A stretch of DNA of 23,514 bases from Gammaproteobacteria bacterium (lineage in GTDB: Bacteria; Pseudomonadota; Gammaproteobacteria; UBA9214): contig DMKK01000019.1 of the NCBI GenBank assembly GCA_003454335.1, positions 1 through 23,514 of the forward strand, in the 5' to 3' direction. Position 1 is the stretch's first letter, and each line of letters opens with the position of its first letter. Shown one piece after another: positions 7,119-14,921 of the stretch. The notes beneath the pieces were generated by a model. That model was given only the letters and a program-made list of their open reading frames with translations. It was not told where the DNA came from and ran no database searches. The translations under genes were made by a program, and so were the position numbers.

Positions 7119-8237
7119 TTACTCTATCTCCTCCAGGAATACATCATCCATGGCCTCCGCAAACTTGTTGATATCACTCTTGTCCAGCTTGATCATCAGG
7201 CGCACCTCGTTGGCAGAGTCTGCGTAGTGAAGCGCATCGTCCTGGGTGATCTCGCCAGCCTTGAACAATCCAAACAAGGCCTGGTCGAAGGTAATCATGC
7301 CCTGCTGGGCTGACTGTTTCATGAGTTCCTTCAGTTTGTGTATTTCACCCTTGCGAATCACATCATGCACCAGCGGTGTACCCAGCAGGATTTCAACAGC
7401 CACACACCGACCATTACCGTCCGCACGCGGGATCAACTGCTGTGCAAGGAAGGCCTTCATATTCATTGACAGATCCATAAACAGCTGCGGTCTGCGTTCT
7501 TCCGGGAAAAAGTTAATAATACGGTCCATTGCCTGATTGGCATTGTTGGCGTGCAGGGTTGCCAGGCACAAGTGACCTGTCTCGGCAAAGGCAATTGCAT
7601 GATCCATGGTTTTACGATCACGAATCTCACCGATCAAGATGACATCCGGCGCCTGTCGCAGGGTATTCTTCAGTGCCGTCTCGAAGGACTCGGTATCGAT
7701 ACCCACTTCGCGCTGGGTAACGATGCAGCTCTTGTGCGGATGCACATACTCGATTGGATCCTCGATAGTAATAATATGGCCGGTACCAGTCTGATTACGA
7801 AAATCGATCATGGATGCAAGTGAAGTTGATTTACCTGTACCGGTAGCACCAATGAATATAATCAGGCCGCGTTTAGTCATGGCCAGATTCTTCAGGATGG
7901 GCGGCAAATGCAGCTCCTCGATCGTCGGGATATAGGCTTCAATGCGGCGCAGTACAGCACCTGCCTGGTCACGCTGGATAAAGGCACTTACACGAAAACG
8001 CCCAACACCCTCTTCATTGATCGCAAAATTACATTCACGTGTTGCCTCGAACTCGTCACGCTGCGCCGGCGTCATCATGCCGGTAACAACCTCCATGGAC
8101 GATTCCGGGGTAAGCACCTCGCTGGAAACCGGGGCTGTCCTGCCATCCACTTTCATGGTTGGCGGTATACCGGCCGTCAGGAACAGATCCGAGGCGGTCT
8201 TGTCATGCATCATTTTCAACAGTAAAGATAATTCCAT
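7119..8237 (-). CDS. pilU: Type IV pilus ATPase PilU
   Basis: 372-residue hexameric secretion ATPase of the PilT/PilU family. Walker A GATGTGKS is at 130-137, the acidic box ITIEDPIEYVH at 156-166, Walker B DVILIGEIRD at 198-207 and the His box (GHLCLATLHANNA) from 221. It differs from PilT in lacking the AIRNLIRE segment (here LVHDVIRKGEI) and in a longer acidic C-terminal tail ending DDVFLEEIE, as in PilU. PilU assists PilT in powering pilus retraction at the inner membrane. It starts 23 bases after pilT, with GGAG before the ATG, so one transcript is likely. Confidence 0.95.
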   Translation of the reverse strand: MELSLLLKMMHDKTASDLFLTAGIPPTMKVDGRTAPVSSEVLTPESSMEVVTGMMTPAQRDEFEATRECNFAINEEGVGRFRVSAFIQRDQAGAVLRRIEAYIPTIEELHLPPILKNLAMTKRGLIIFIGATGTGKSTSLASMIDFRNQTGTGHIITIEDPIEYVHPHKSCIVTQREVGIDTESFETALKNTLRQAPDVILIGEIRDRKTMDHAIAFAETGHLCLATLHANNANQAMDRIINFFPEERRPQLFMDLSMNMKAFLAQQLIPRADGNGRCVAVEILLGTPLVHDVIRKGEIHKLKELMKQSAQQGMITFDQALFGLFKAGEITQDDALHYADSANEVRLMIKLDKSDINKFAEAMDDVFLEEIE

Positions 8238-8260
8238 AGCCGTTCTCCGTATTCAGCCGG

Positions 8261-9298
8261 TTAGCGGAAGCTGTCCTTGTTAACAGCCTTAAGACGTGCA
8301 TCCTGCTTGGTAACCATGCCCTTGGACAGGATGTCCAGCAGGTATTGATCCAGTGTCGTCATACCGACCGCATTACCTGTCTGGATGGCGGAATACATCT
8401 GCGCTACCTTGTCCTCACGAATCAGGTTGCGAATCGCCGGCGTGCCAATCATGATCTCCCATGCAGCAATACGGCCGCCACCCACTTTCTTCATCAGTGT
8501 CTGCGCAATTACGGCGCGCAGTGACTCGGACAGCATGGAACGCACCATGGTCTTTTCTGCAGCAGGAAACACGTCAATCACACGGTCAATGGTCTTGGCG
8601 GCCGAGGTGGTATGCAGCGTACCGAATACCAGGTGCCCGGTTTCCGCCGCGGTCAGTGCCAGTCTGATGGTCTCGAGATCACGCATCTCGCCAACCAGGA
8701 TGATATCCGGATCTTCACGCAGCGCCGAGCGCAGGGCCTCGTTGAAACCGAGGGTATCCTTGTGCACTTCACGCTGGTTAATCAGGCACTTCTTGGTTTC
8801 ATGCACGAATTCAATAGGGTCTTCGATCGTCAGGATATGGGCATAAGCCTTGGCATTGATGTAATCGATCATCGCTGCCAGCGTTGTGGACTTGCCGGAA
8901 CCGGTCGGCCCGGTTACCAGCACAAGACCGCGGGGAGTATCCGCAATCTCTTTAAAGATTGCCGGCGTACCCAGGTCATCAAGACCGAGAATTTCGGAAG
9001 GAATCGTCCGGAAAACGGCACCTGCGCCACGATTCTGGTTAAACGCGTTGACACGAAAGCGGGCAAGATCCGGGATCTCGAAAGAAAAATCTGTTTCGAG
9101 AAATTCCTCATAGTCCTTGCGCTGCTTGTCATTCATAATATCGTAGACAAGCCCGTGCACGGTTTTATGATCCAGCGCAGGGACGTTCACCTTGCGCATA
9201 TCACCGTCAACGCGAATCATCGGTGGCAGACCTGCCGAGAGATGCAAATCCGATGCGCCATTCTTGACACTGAAGGTAAGTAATTCAGCAATATCCAT
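8261..9298 (-). CDS. pilT: Type IV pilus retraction ATPase PilT
   Basis: 345 residues, the standard PilT length. Walker A GPTGSGKS is at 130-137, the acidic box LTIEDPIEFVH at 156-166, Walker B DIILVGEMRD at 198-207, the His box from 221, and the PilT-specific AIRNLIRE motif at 288-295, which is needed for retraction in studied systems. It disassembles the pilin fibre to drive twitching, surface sensing and DNA uptake. It is first in the pilT-pilU pair, with GGGAG a few bases before the ATG. Upstream, divergent, is proC; in Pseudomonas yggS lies between them and is missing here. Confidence 0.97.
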   Translation of the reverse strand: MDIAELLTFSVKNGASDLHLSAGLPPMIRVDGDMRKVNVPALDHKTVHGLVYDIMNDKQRKDYEEFLETDFSFEIPDLARFRVNAFNQNRGAGAVFRTIPSEILGLDDLGTPAIFKEIADTPRGLVLVTGPTGSGKSTTLAAMIDYINAKAYAHILTIEDPIEFVHETKKCLINQREVHKDTLGFNEALRSALREDPDIILVGEMRDLETIRLALTAAETGHLVFGTLHTTSAAKTIDRVIDVFPAAEKTMVRSMLSESLRAVIAQTLMKKVGGGRIAAWEIMIGTPAIRNLIREDKVAQMYSAIQTGNAVGMTTLDQYLLDILSKGMVTKQDARLKAVNKDSFR

Positions 9299-9637
9299 TC
9301 CAGCTCCCTTGCATTTATAGTGCTCGTCACAGACTATCGACTGTGGCCCCGGATACTTGAAAAAGCGTTTTGATATCGGTGACTTGTGGTATCAAACAGC
9401 TGATGCATAGCACCGGACCCGGTCATTGTCCCCCGGCACCAATCAGGCATGCCGGCAAAAATATGCCCTGTCAGCCTGCCAGTACAAGGTCAGCCTGCTG
9501 CAATTTTCGTCAGGAATCAGCCACCTGAACAACACACCCCGCCATGACCGAATCACCACAAAGACAAACAAGGCTGTGCAGCAAACATCCACATGGTGGC
9601 TTGTCGCACGCGGGTTTCATCCTGTATCGTCAAGACC
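9299..9637. promoter_or_regulatory. 339-base divergent gap between pilT and proC, with two dyads
   Basis: No convincing gene is present. A plus-strand frame opens at 9426 and encodes 71 residues, but it resembles nothing I know. Two inverted repeats stand out: CACAG/CTGTG (9328-9332, 9341-9345) about 30 bases before the pilT start, and TTTGATA/TATCAAA (9369-9375, 9390-9396) with a 14-base loop. Either could be an operator. A weak promoter, TTGTCG (9601-9606) and TATCGT (9625-9630) with an 18-base spacer, lies directly before the proC ATG. Confidence 0.35.
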
Positions 9638-10468
9638 ATGAATAACACAACCCTGACTTTCATCGGTGGCGGCAACATGGCATGCAGCCTGATCGGTGGT
9701 TTGATTGCCGATGGCTGGGACCCTGCCCGTATCCGGGTTGCCGACACCAGCACCCGGCGACTGCAGCAACTCTCGGAACGGTTCCCGATCACCACCACCA
9801 CCAGTAACAGTGACGCTGCAGACCACACCGACGTGATTGTGCTGGCTGTCAAGCCGCAGATCATAAAACCCGTTGCACAGGAACTTGCCAGCATCGTGTC
9901 ACAACAGCAGCCGCTGGTTATCTCCATCGCTGCCGGCATCCCGGCATCGGCACTGGGCAACTGGCTGGGGAAATCCGCTGCCATCGTCCGCACCATGCCC
10001 AACACACCTGCCATGGTACAAAGTGGCGCCACGGCACTGTATGCCAATGCCGGTGTCAGTGAAGATCAACGCAGCACTGCAGAATCCATACTGCGCGCTG
10101 TCGGTATCGCCATCTGGGTTGAGGATGAAGCACAGATGGATGCAGTAACCGCCCTTTCAGGCAGCGGTCCCGCCTATTTCTTTTTGTTTATGGAAGCATT
10201 ACAGGCGGCCGGACAGGAACTGGGACTGCCGGAAAATACCGCGCAGCTGCTGGCATTGCAGACCGCCTTCGGTGCCGCAAAAATAGCCCTCGAAAGCAAC
10301 GAGGATGCAGCCACTCTGCGCCGCCAGGTCACTTCGCCTGGTGGAACTACCGAACATGCCATACGCACCTTTCAGGAAGGCGGATTCGAGGCCCTGGTCA
10401 GCAAGGCATTGCTGGCGGCGGCAAACCGGTCACGGGAACTTGCCGCAGAATTTGGCAACGAATCATGA
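9638..10468 (+). CDS. proC: Pyrroline-5-carboxylate reductase
   Basis: 276 residues. It reduces pyrroline-5-carboxylate to proline with NAD(P)H, the last step of proline synthesis. The Rossmann motif FIGGGNMA is at 8-15, VRTMPNTPA in the middle, and the conserved C-terminal VTSPGGTTEHAI with FEALVSKALLAAANRSREL. The ATG at 9638 gives the family's usual N-terminus; an in-frame ATG at 9593 would add 15 unlikely residues. No ribosome binding site is visible and a weak promoter sits just upstream, so the mRNA may have little or no leader. The stop overlaps the yggT start (ATGA). Confidence 0.96.
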   Translation: MNNTTLTFIGGGNMACSLIGGLIADGWDPARIRVADTSTRRLQQLSERFPITTTTSNSDAADHTDVIVLAVKPQIIKPVAQELASIVSQQQPLVISIAAGIPASALGNWLGKSAAIVRTMPNTPAMVQSGATALYANAGVSEDQRSTAESILRAVGIAIWVEDEAQMDAVTALSGSGPAYFFLFMEALQAAGQELGLPENTAQLLALQTAFGAAKIALESNEDAATLRRQVTSPGGTTEHAIRTFQEGGFEALVSKALLAAANRSRELAAEFGNES

Positions 10469-11019
10469 ACAGCAGTTACCTGACCAACCCCCTGGAATTC
10501 TTGATCAGCACCCTGTTCAGCCTGTACATACTGGCTATCATGCTGCGTTTCATTCTTGGTGCCGTACGTGCCGATTTCTATAACCCGGTCAGCCAGTTCC
10601 TGGTACGCATTACCAATCCCCTGCTGGTCCCGATGCGCAGAGTTATCCCCAGTTTCAGACAATACGACACCTCTGCCCTGTTGCTGATGCTGTTATTGCA
10701 ACTGGCTTCACTGGCTATAGTGATCATGCTGCGCGGTGTCAGCATACCTTTTATTAGCCTGCTGCTGGCCGCCATCGGCGAACTCGTCATCCTGGCGTTT
10801 AATGTATTTATCTTCGCCATTGTCATCCAGGTCATCCTCAGCTGGGTAAATCCGGGCAATTACAACCCCGTCAATGCACTGCTCTCCAGCATTACCAGAC
10901 CGGTAATGGGGCCGATTCAACGGCTCATACCACCCGTTTCTGGAATAGACCTGTCACCACTGGTTGCACTGATCGGTCTGCAGATACTGAAAATGCTGGT
11001 GCTGCCACTGCTCGGCTGA
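10465..11019 (+). CDS. yggT: YggT family integral membrane protein
   Basis: 184 residues with two YggT repeats, each a membrane segment followed by an amphipathic NP-containing stretch: the first around FYNPVSQFLVRITNPLL and the second around NYNPVNALLSSITRPVM. The C-terminal end is hydrophobic (LVALIGLQILKMLVLPLLG). YggT proteins are inner-membrane proteins of uncertain role, linked to osmotic or K+ tolerance in E. coli and to cell division or chloroplast functions in relatives. The pairing with proC is widely conserved, and here the genes overlap by four bases. Confidence 0.93.
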   Translation: MNSSYLTNPLEFLISTLFSLYILAIMLRFILGAVRADFYNPVSQFLVRITNPLLVPMRRVIPSFRQYDTSALLLMLLLQLASLAIVIMLRGVSIPFISLLLAAIGELVILAFNVFIFAIVIQVILSWVNPGNYNPVNALLSSITRPVMGPIQRLIPPVSGIDLSPLVALIGLQILKMLVLPLLG

Positions 11020-11082
11020 CAGCTGCGGCCACGGCAGCCGGATGGATGAACTGCTTTTGAACACTGTTAAATATTAATGGTC

Positions 11083-11088
11083 TATAAT
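11083..11088 (+). promoter_or_regulatory. -10 element for the DUF4426 gene
   Basis: A perfect TATAAT at 11083-11088. The best upstream match is TTGAAC at 11057-11062, but the 20-base spacer is too long for a strong sigma70 promoter, so an activator or another -35 may be used. The transcript would begin near 11095, about 20 bases before the ATG. Confidence 0.45.
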
Positions 11089-11115
11089 CATCACAGGTAA
11101 CCAGGGGAGAGAGAG

Positions 11116-11565
11116 ATGCAGTCAGTAAACCGTATGTTATCACTGCTAGCAGGGATGCTATTGCTGTTCCCGCTAGCCGCTACCGCCGAAAACTCGAAAG
11201 ACTTCGGGCAATACGTCATTCACTACAACGCGATGGCAACCGATTTTCTGCCCCCGGAAATTGCCCGTCAGTACCGCATCACCCGCAGTCGGAACCGCGG
11301 CATGCTCAACATCACCGTATTGAAAAAGATTCTTGGCAGCCCCGGGCAACCGGTTCACGCACGGGTGGAGGTCACCGCAAACAACCTTGCCGGCCAGACT
11401 CGCCGGATCCACACTCGTGAAATACGCGATGGTAACGCCATTTACTATATCGGTGAGTTCGGTGTTGCCAACGAGGAAACGATGAAATTCACTGTACGGG
11501 CACGTCCGCAAGGGGCGCAGGAAGAAGTTGAGGTCGAATTCAGCCAGGATTTTTATACCAATTAA
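11116..11565 (+). CDS. Exported DUF4426 protein
   Basis: 149 residues with a signal peptide (about 1-24, ending ATA before ENSKDF). The mature part matches DUF4426: FGQYVIHYNA near the start, LPPEIARQY, and an Ig-like beta-rich core ending VEFSQDFY. Function unknown; a periplasmic location is inferred. A strong site AGGGGAG (11103-11109) lies six bases before the ATG, within a short GA repeat. In Pseudomonas the DUF4426 gene follows metX and metW; here both are absent and the gene stands alone after proC-yggT with its own -10 element. Confidence 0.9.
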   Translation: MQSVNRMLSLLAGMLLLFPLAATAENSKDFGQYVIHYNAMATDFLPPEIARQYRITRSRNRGMLNITVLKKILGSPGQPVHARVEVTANNLAGQTRRIHTREIRDGNAIYYIGEFGVANEETMKFTVRARPQGAQEEVEVEFSQDFYTN

Positions 11566-11599
11566 GCGGCAATGCATGTTGGTGGACTTGCTCTGTCAG

Positions 11600-11618
11600 C
11601 CGCCCCCTCCCGGGGCGG
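11600..11618. terminator. GC-rich hairpin after the DUF4426 gene
   Basis: A perfect 7-bp stem CCGCCCC/GGGGCGG (11600-11606, 11612-11618) with a five-base loop, 35 bases after the DUF4426 stop and before the AmpG-like gene. There is no T-run after it, so termination may be weak or depend on other factors. Confidence 0.45.
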
Positions 11619-11672
11619 ATACAGGTACGGCCCCTGAGAAACACAATCCAGTTTACGCCACCTGACGGGTAA

Positions 11673-13022
11673 ATGACTGCGCAAGACCAGAGCTACCTCA
11701 ATTGGCGAGAACTCCTGTCCAGCTACCGTCAACCCCGCGTACTGGGGATGATCTGCCTTGGATTTTCGGCAGGATTGCCATTCCTGCTGGTCTTTTCGAC
11801 CCTGTCTGCCTGGTTAAGGGATATTGGCATTGCCCGGACAACCATCGGCTTCTTCAGCTGGGTGGGCATCACCTACTCCATCAAGTTTTTCTGGGCACCG
11901 GTGATAGACCGACTGCCACTGCCATGGCTGACAGCGTGGCTGGGTAAAAGGCGCAGCTGGATGCTGGCGGCTCAATGCGTCATAGTGCTGGGCCTTACCG
12001 GTATGGCGCTGACCAACCCGCATAATGAGCTAACCCAACTGGCCGTTTTTGCATTGCTGGTTGCCTTCGGCTCCGCGACCCAGGACATCACCGTCGATGC
12101 CTACCGCATCGAAGCAGTAGAGCCGCGCCTGCAGGGTGCCATGGCAGCCACCTATGTATTTGGCTACCGGATCGCCCTGCTGGCAACCGGTGCGGGTGCT
12201 TTTTATATAGCCGAGGCCTGGTCCTGGCCAACTGCCTACCTCGCCATGGCCGCACTCATGGGCGTTGGTATTGCCACAACACTGATCATTCGTGAACCTG
12301 TGCATTTAATAGACCAAAGCACCCGGGAACTGGAAGATCATCTGGAGAAGACCATCGGGGTACAGGATAAAAAAACCCTGTTCGCGCGTTTTATCGCCTG
12401 GTTCACGGACGCCATAGCCAGTCCGTTTGTTGAATTCTTTCAACGTAACGGCGCACTCGCAATCATCATCCTGCTGCTGGTGAGCACCTATAAAATCAGC
12501 GATATCACCATGGGCGTCATGGCAAACCCCTTCTATCTCGACCTGGGGTTCAGCAAGACTGATATTGCAAACATCACCAAGATATTCGGTTTCTTTATGA
12601 CCATTGCGGGCGCCGCCCTGGGTGGCTTGCTGGTGCTGCGCTACGGCATGCTTCGCCCCCTGCTGGTTGGTGCAATATTAATCATGACTACCAACCTGCT
12701 GTTCGTCTGGCTGGCTGTCAGTGAACCAGACCTGGTATCACTGGCGATAGTTATCAGTGCCGATAACCTTGGCGGCGGCCTGGCAACCTCGGCATTTATA
12801 GCTTATCTGTCAAGTCTCACCAATACTGCATACACCGCCACCCAATATGCTTTATTCAGTTCGTTAATGACGCTGCCAGCAAAGTTCATCGGCGGTTTTT
12901 CAGGCTGGGTCGTCGACACAACGGACTATGCGTACTTCTTCCTGTACACAGGGCTACTGGGACTGCCAGCCATTCTGCTGGTGATGTACCTGATGCACCA
13001 TCAAAAGAAGGTGGAACCATGA
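11673..13022 (+). CDS. ampG: AmpG-like muropeptide permease (MFS)
   Basis: 449 residues with about 12 predicted membrane segments. The N-terminal signature (LGFSAGLPFLLVFSTLSAWL at 29-48, then FFSWVG, KFFWAPVIDR and a KRRSWM loop) is that of AmpG. AmpG imports anhydro-muropeptides from the periplasm for peptidoglycan recycling and can feed beta-lactamase induction. The length is near that of the E. coli protein (~490) and lacks the long C-terminal extension of the P. aeruginosa one. A broader MFS/acetyl-CoA transporter relative is the main alternative. No ampD, nagZ or ampR lies beside it. The ribosome site is weak (GGGT). Confidence 0.85.
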   Translation: MTAQDQSYLNWRELLSSYRQPRVLGMICLGFSAGLPFLLVFSTLSAWLRDIGIARTTIGFFSWVGITYSIKFFWAPVIDRLPLPWLTAWLGKRRSWMLAAQCVIVLGLTGMALTNPHNELTQLAVFALLVAFGSATQDITVDAYRIEAVEPRLQGAMAATYVFGYRIALLATGAGAFYIAEAWSWPTAYLAMAALMGVGIATTLIIREPVHLIDQSTRELEDHLEKTIGVQDKKTLFARFIAWFTDAIASPFVEFFQRNGALAIIILLLVSTYKISDITMGVMANPFYLDLGFSKTDIANITKIFGFFMTIAGAALGGLLVLRYGMLRPLLVGAILIMTTNLLFVWLAVSEPDLVSLAIVISADNLGGGLATSAFIAYLSSLTNTAYTATQYALFSSLMTLPAKFIGGFSGWVVDTTDYAYFFLYTGLLGLPAILLVMYLMHHQKKVEP

Positions 13023-13179
13023 TCACATAACACAATATCTGCATTGATTTGTCAGCAGAGTCCTGTAAGAAAAACTGCCAAAATCAGGAAAAACCCTCTA
13101 GATACACACACGGTTTGCATGGTTTATATGTGCGCAGCTGCAGCATCGACTATGCTTAACACTCAGGGGGGAGGATGGC

Positions 13180-13380
13180 ATGCTGGAAAAACGCTCAAAA
13201 GGAAAACGTCGCTGGGGACTCGATCACGAGTTTCCTGTCAAGGACAGTGATGGCGTAATCGTGGTGACCGACCGCCGACGGTTAACGGATCGACGCCTCG
13301 ACAATACCAGTCTTGAAGACCGCTTGATGATGTTCTCGGAAATGCCTGTCGTCGATATCGAGCCCATCAAGAACAACTAG
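13180..13380 (+). CDS. Small conserved-looking basic protein, function unknown
   Basis: 66 residues, soluble, no signal peptide. It has a basic start (MLEKRSKGKRRWGLDHEF), a central Arg/Asp-rich segment (TDRRRLTDRRL, residues 26-36) and an acidic end. A very strong ribosome site (the run AGGGGGGAGGA at 13165-13175, four bases before the ATG) supports a real gene. The preceding 157-base gap holds no other frame of note and no clear promoter. I do not recognise the family. The DRRRLxDRR pattern resembles short basic linkers next to PilZ or c-di-GMP proteins, but that is a loose impression. Confidence 0.7.
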   Translation: MLEKRSKGKRRWGLDHEFPVKDSDGVIVVTDRRRLTDRRLDNTSLEDRLMMFSEMPVVDIEPIKNN

Positions 13381-13393
13381 GAGCCTGTCGGAC
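13380..13393 (+). repeat. Short intergenic repeat GGAGYCTGTCGGAC, copy 1
   Basis: GGAGCCTGTCGGAC begins at the last base of the stop codon of the 66-residue gene, in the 34-base gap before convergent xthA. It matches 13 of 14 bases with the copy at 14906-14919. Confidence 0.4.
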
Positions 13394-13414
13394 CGGGCAC
13401 CCGATTACCAGACT

Positions 13415-14188
13415 CTACAAGCTGTAATCATAGTCCATGATCAATGGTGCATGATCCGAGAAACGCTTGGTCTTGTAGATACGGGCAGCCTGTACCTGCT
13501 GCCCGATACCCGGCGTCGTAACCTGATAATCGATCCGCCATCCGACATTCTTCGCCCAGGCCTGGCCCCGATTCGACCACCAGGTGTACTGGTCTGCTTC
13601 CTGGTTCACGGCGCGAAACGCATCCACGAAACCGGCCGCCCCGAAGAGCTCATCCATCCAGGCACGTTCTTCCGGCAAAAAACCGGAATTCTTTCGATTA
13701 CCACGCCAGTTTTTGAGATCAATTTCCCTATGCGCAATGTTCCAGTCGCCGCACAGGATATATTCACGCCGTTGCAATTTCAGCTTGCGCAACCAGGGCA
13801 TAAAACGTTCCAGAAAACTGAACTTGACCGCCTGGCGTGCTTCGCTGGACGAACCGGATGGCAGGTACAGCGAAACCACACTCAATGGCCCAAAACACGC
13901 CTCTATATAGCGTCCTTCAGCATCCATATCAGGCCAGCCCAGACCTGTTTTCACCTTGTCAGGCTTGTGCTTGCTATATATCGCTACACCACTATAGCCT
14001 TTCTTCTCGGCATCGTGAAAATACGCATGCCAGCCACGCGGGTGAAATACCTTGTCCTCCAGCTGCTGCTGCTGCGCCTTGGTTTCCTGGATACAAACGA
14101 CATCTGCCTGCTGGCGCACCATCCACTGGAAGAACCCTTTCCTTGCGGCGGCACGGATGCCGTTAACATTGACCGTTATAACGCGCAT
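13415..14188 (-). CDS. xthA: Exodeoxyribonuclease III (AP endonuclease), Crc-position homologue
   Basis: 257 residues of the EEP nuclease family. It repairs AP sites and 3' blocks in DNA. Catalytic residues are present: N7 (NVNG), E35 (QETK), Y108, D148 and N150 (GDWNIAH), D220 (WRIDY), and D245-H246 (SDHAPL). The overall sequence, including ERAWMDELFG and YQVTTPG, looks close to Pseudomonas Crc, which is an ExoIII relative without nuclease activity that also sits beside pyrE. Because the active site is intact here I call it xthA. GGGGA precedes the ATG. It is divergent from pyrE with 68 bases between. Confidence 0.93.
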   Translation of the reverse strand: MRVITVNVNGIRAAARKGFFQWMVRQQADVVCIQETKAQQQQLEDKVFHPRGWHAYFHDAEKKGYSGVAIYSKHKPDKVKTGLGWPDMDAEGRYIEACFGPLSVVSLYLPSGSSSEARQAVKFSFLERFMPWLRKLKLQRREYILCGDWNIAHREIDLKNWRGNRKNSGFLPEERAWMDELFGAAGFVDAFRAVNQEADQYTWWSNRGQAWAKNVGWRIDYQVTTPGIGQQVQAARIYKTKRFSDHAPLIMDYDYSL

Positions 14189-14256
14189 ATTTTTCCCCGG
14201 ATTGATTCGGCGTGTATGATAGCGAGCCCGGCCATTCTTAACGACCCCTGACTGCC

Positions 14257-14898
14257 ATGAAAGACTATCAACACGACTTTATCGACTTTGCCATCAGTGC
14301 CGGTGTATTACGCTTCGGCGAATTCACGCTGAAATCCGGCCGCACCAGCCCCTACTTCTTCAATGCAGGCCTGTTCAATACCGGTGACCACCTGGCCCGG
14401 CTGGGCCGCTGTTATGCACAGGCAATTGTGGAAAGCGGCACCGAATTTGATGTTTTGTTTGGCCCGGCCTACAAGGGCATCCCGCTGGCAGCAGCGACCA
14501 GTATTGCACTGGCGGATCATCATCAGCGCAATACCCCCTGGTGTTTTAACCGCAAGGAAGCAAAGGACCATGGCGAGGGTGGCAATCTGGTGGGTGCCGG
14601 CCTGACCGGCAAGGTCATGGTAATTGATGATGTCATTACCGCCGGTACTGCCATCCGCGAGTCCGTGGAAATCATCCAGGCCGCGGGTGCAACCCTGTCC
14701 GGTGTTGTCATTGCGCTGGACCGCCAGGAACGTGGCCGCGACCAGCGCTCTGCCATCCAGGAAGTCGAGGAATCGCTCAGGATCACAGTGACCAGTATTG
14801 TGACATTGGCACATCTGCTTGAATATCTGCAGAACACACCGGGGCATACTGAGGATGTAGCGAAAATCACCGCTTATCGAGAACAATACGGCGTATAA
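14257..14898 (+). CDS. pyrE: Orotate phosphoribosyltransferase
   Basis: 213 residues. It converts orotate and PRPP to OMP, the fifth step of UMP synthesis. The PRPP loop VMVIDDVITAGTAIRE is at 120-135; FGPAYKGIPL (68-77) and the flexible NRKEAKDHGEGG loop (98-109) are intact. Length matches the E. coli enzyme (213). It is apart from the main pyr operon but within the same window. A TATGAT hexamer at 14215-14220 could be its -10, with no good -35; no clear ribosome site precedes the ATG. It is convergent with the lipoprotein gene. Confidence 0.97.
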   Translation: MKDYQHDFIDFAISAGVLRFGEFTLKSGRTSPYFFNAGLFNTGDHLARLGRCYAQAIVESGTEFDVLFGPAYKGIPLAAATSIALADHHQRNTPWCFNRKEAKDHGEGGNLVGAGLTGKVMVIDDVITAGTAIRESVEIIQAAGATLSGVVIALDRQERGRDQRSAIQEVEESLRITVTSIVTLAHLLEYLQNTPGHTEDVAKITAYREQYGV

Positions 14899-14905
14899 AG
14901 CCCCG

Positions 14906-14919
14906 GGAGTCTGTCGGAC
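14906..14919 (+). repeat. Short intergenic repeat GGAGYCTGTCGGAC, copy 2
   Basis: GGAGTCTGTCGGAC lies eight bases after the pyrE stop, in the 23-base convergent gap before the lipoprotein gene. With the following TTC it can fold as GGAGTC/GACTTC (one G-T pair), and TTTT occurs at 14932-14935, so it may act as a weak terminator. Confidence 0.4.
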
Positions 14920-14921
14920 TT

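Noticed and set aside
8612..9283. Long open frame antisense to pilT (223 residues)
   Set aside because: A shadow of the strongly conserved pilT reading frame; no recognisable protein.
9426..9641. 71-residue frame before proC, considered as a yggS remnant or small gene
   Set aside because: No YggS-like motif, no good ribosome site and a composition unlike the neighbours.
11107..11116. (GA)5 repeat at the DUF4426 ribosome site
   Set aside because: Five units are too few to claim variable expression, and the sequence simply extends a purine-rich ribosome site.
13415..14188. Calling this gene crc
   Set aside because: The complete nuclease active site argues for exonuclease III despite the Crc-like position.
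14202..14220. TTGATT and TATGAT as a standard pyrE promoter
   Set aside because: The spacer is only seven bases, and no -35 stands at the correct distance from TATGAT.
13451..14251. Long open frame antisense to xthA (266 residues)
   Set aside because: It covers an intact conserved nuclease gene on the other strand and resembles nothing known.
14308..14886. Open frame antisense to pyrE (192 residues)
   Set aside because: Shadow of pyrE; no start signal or family.
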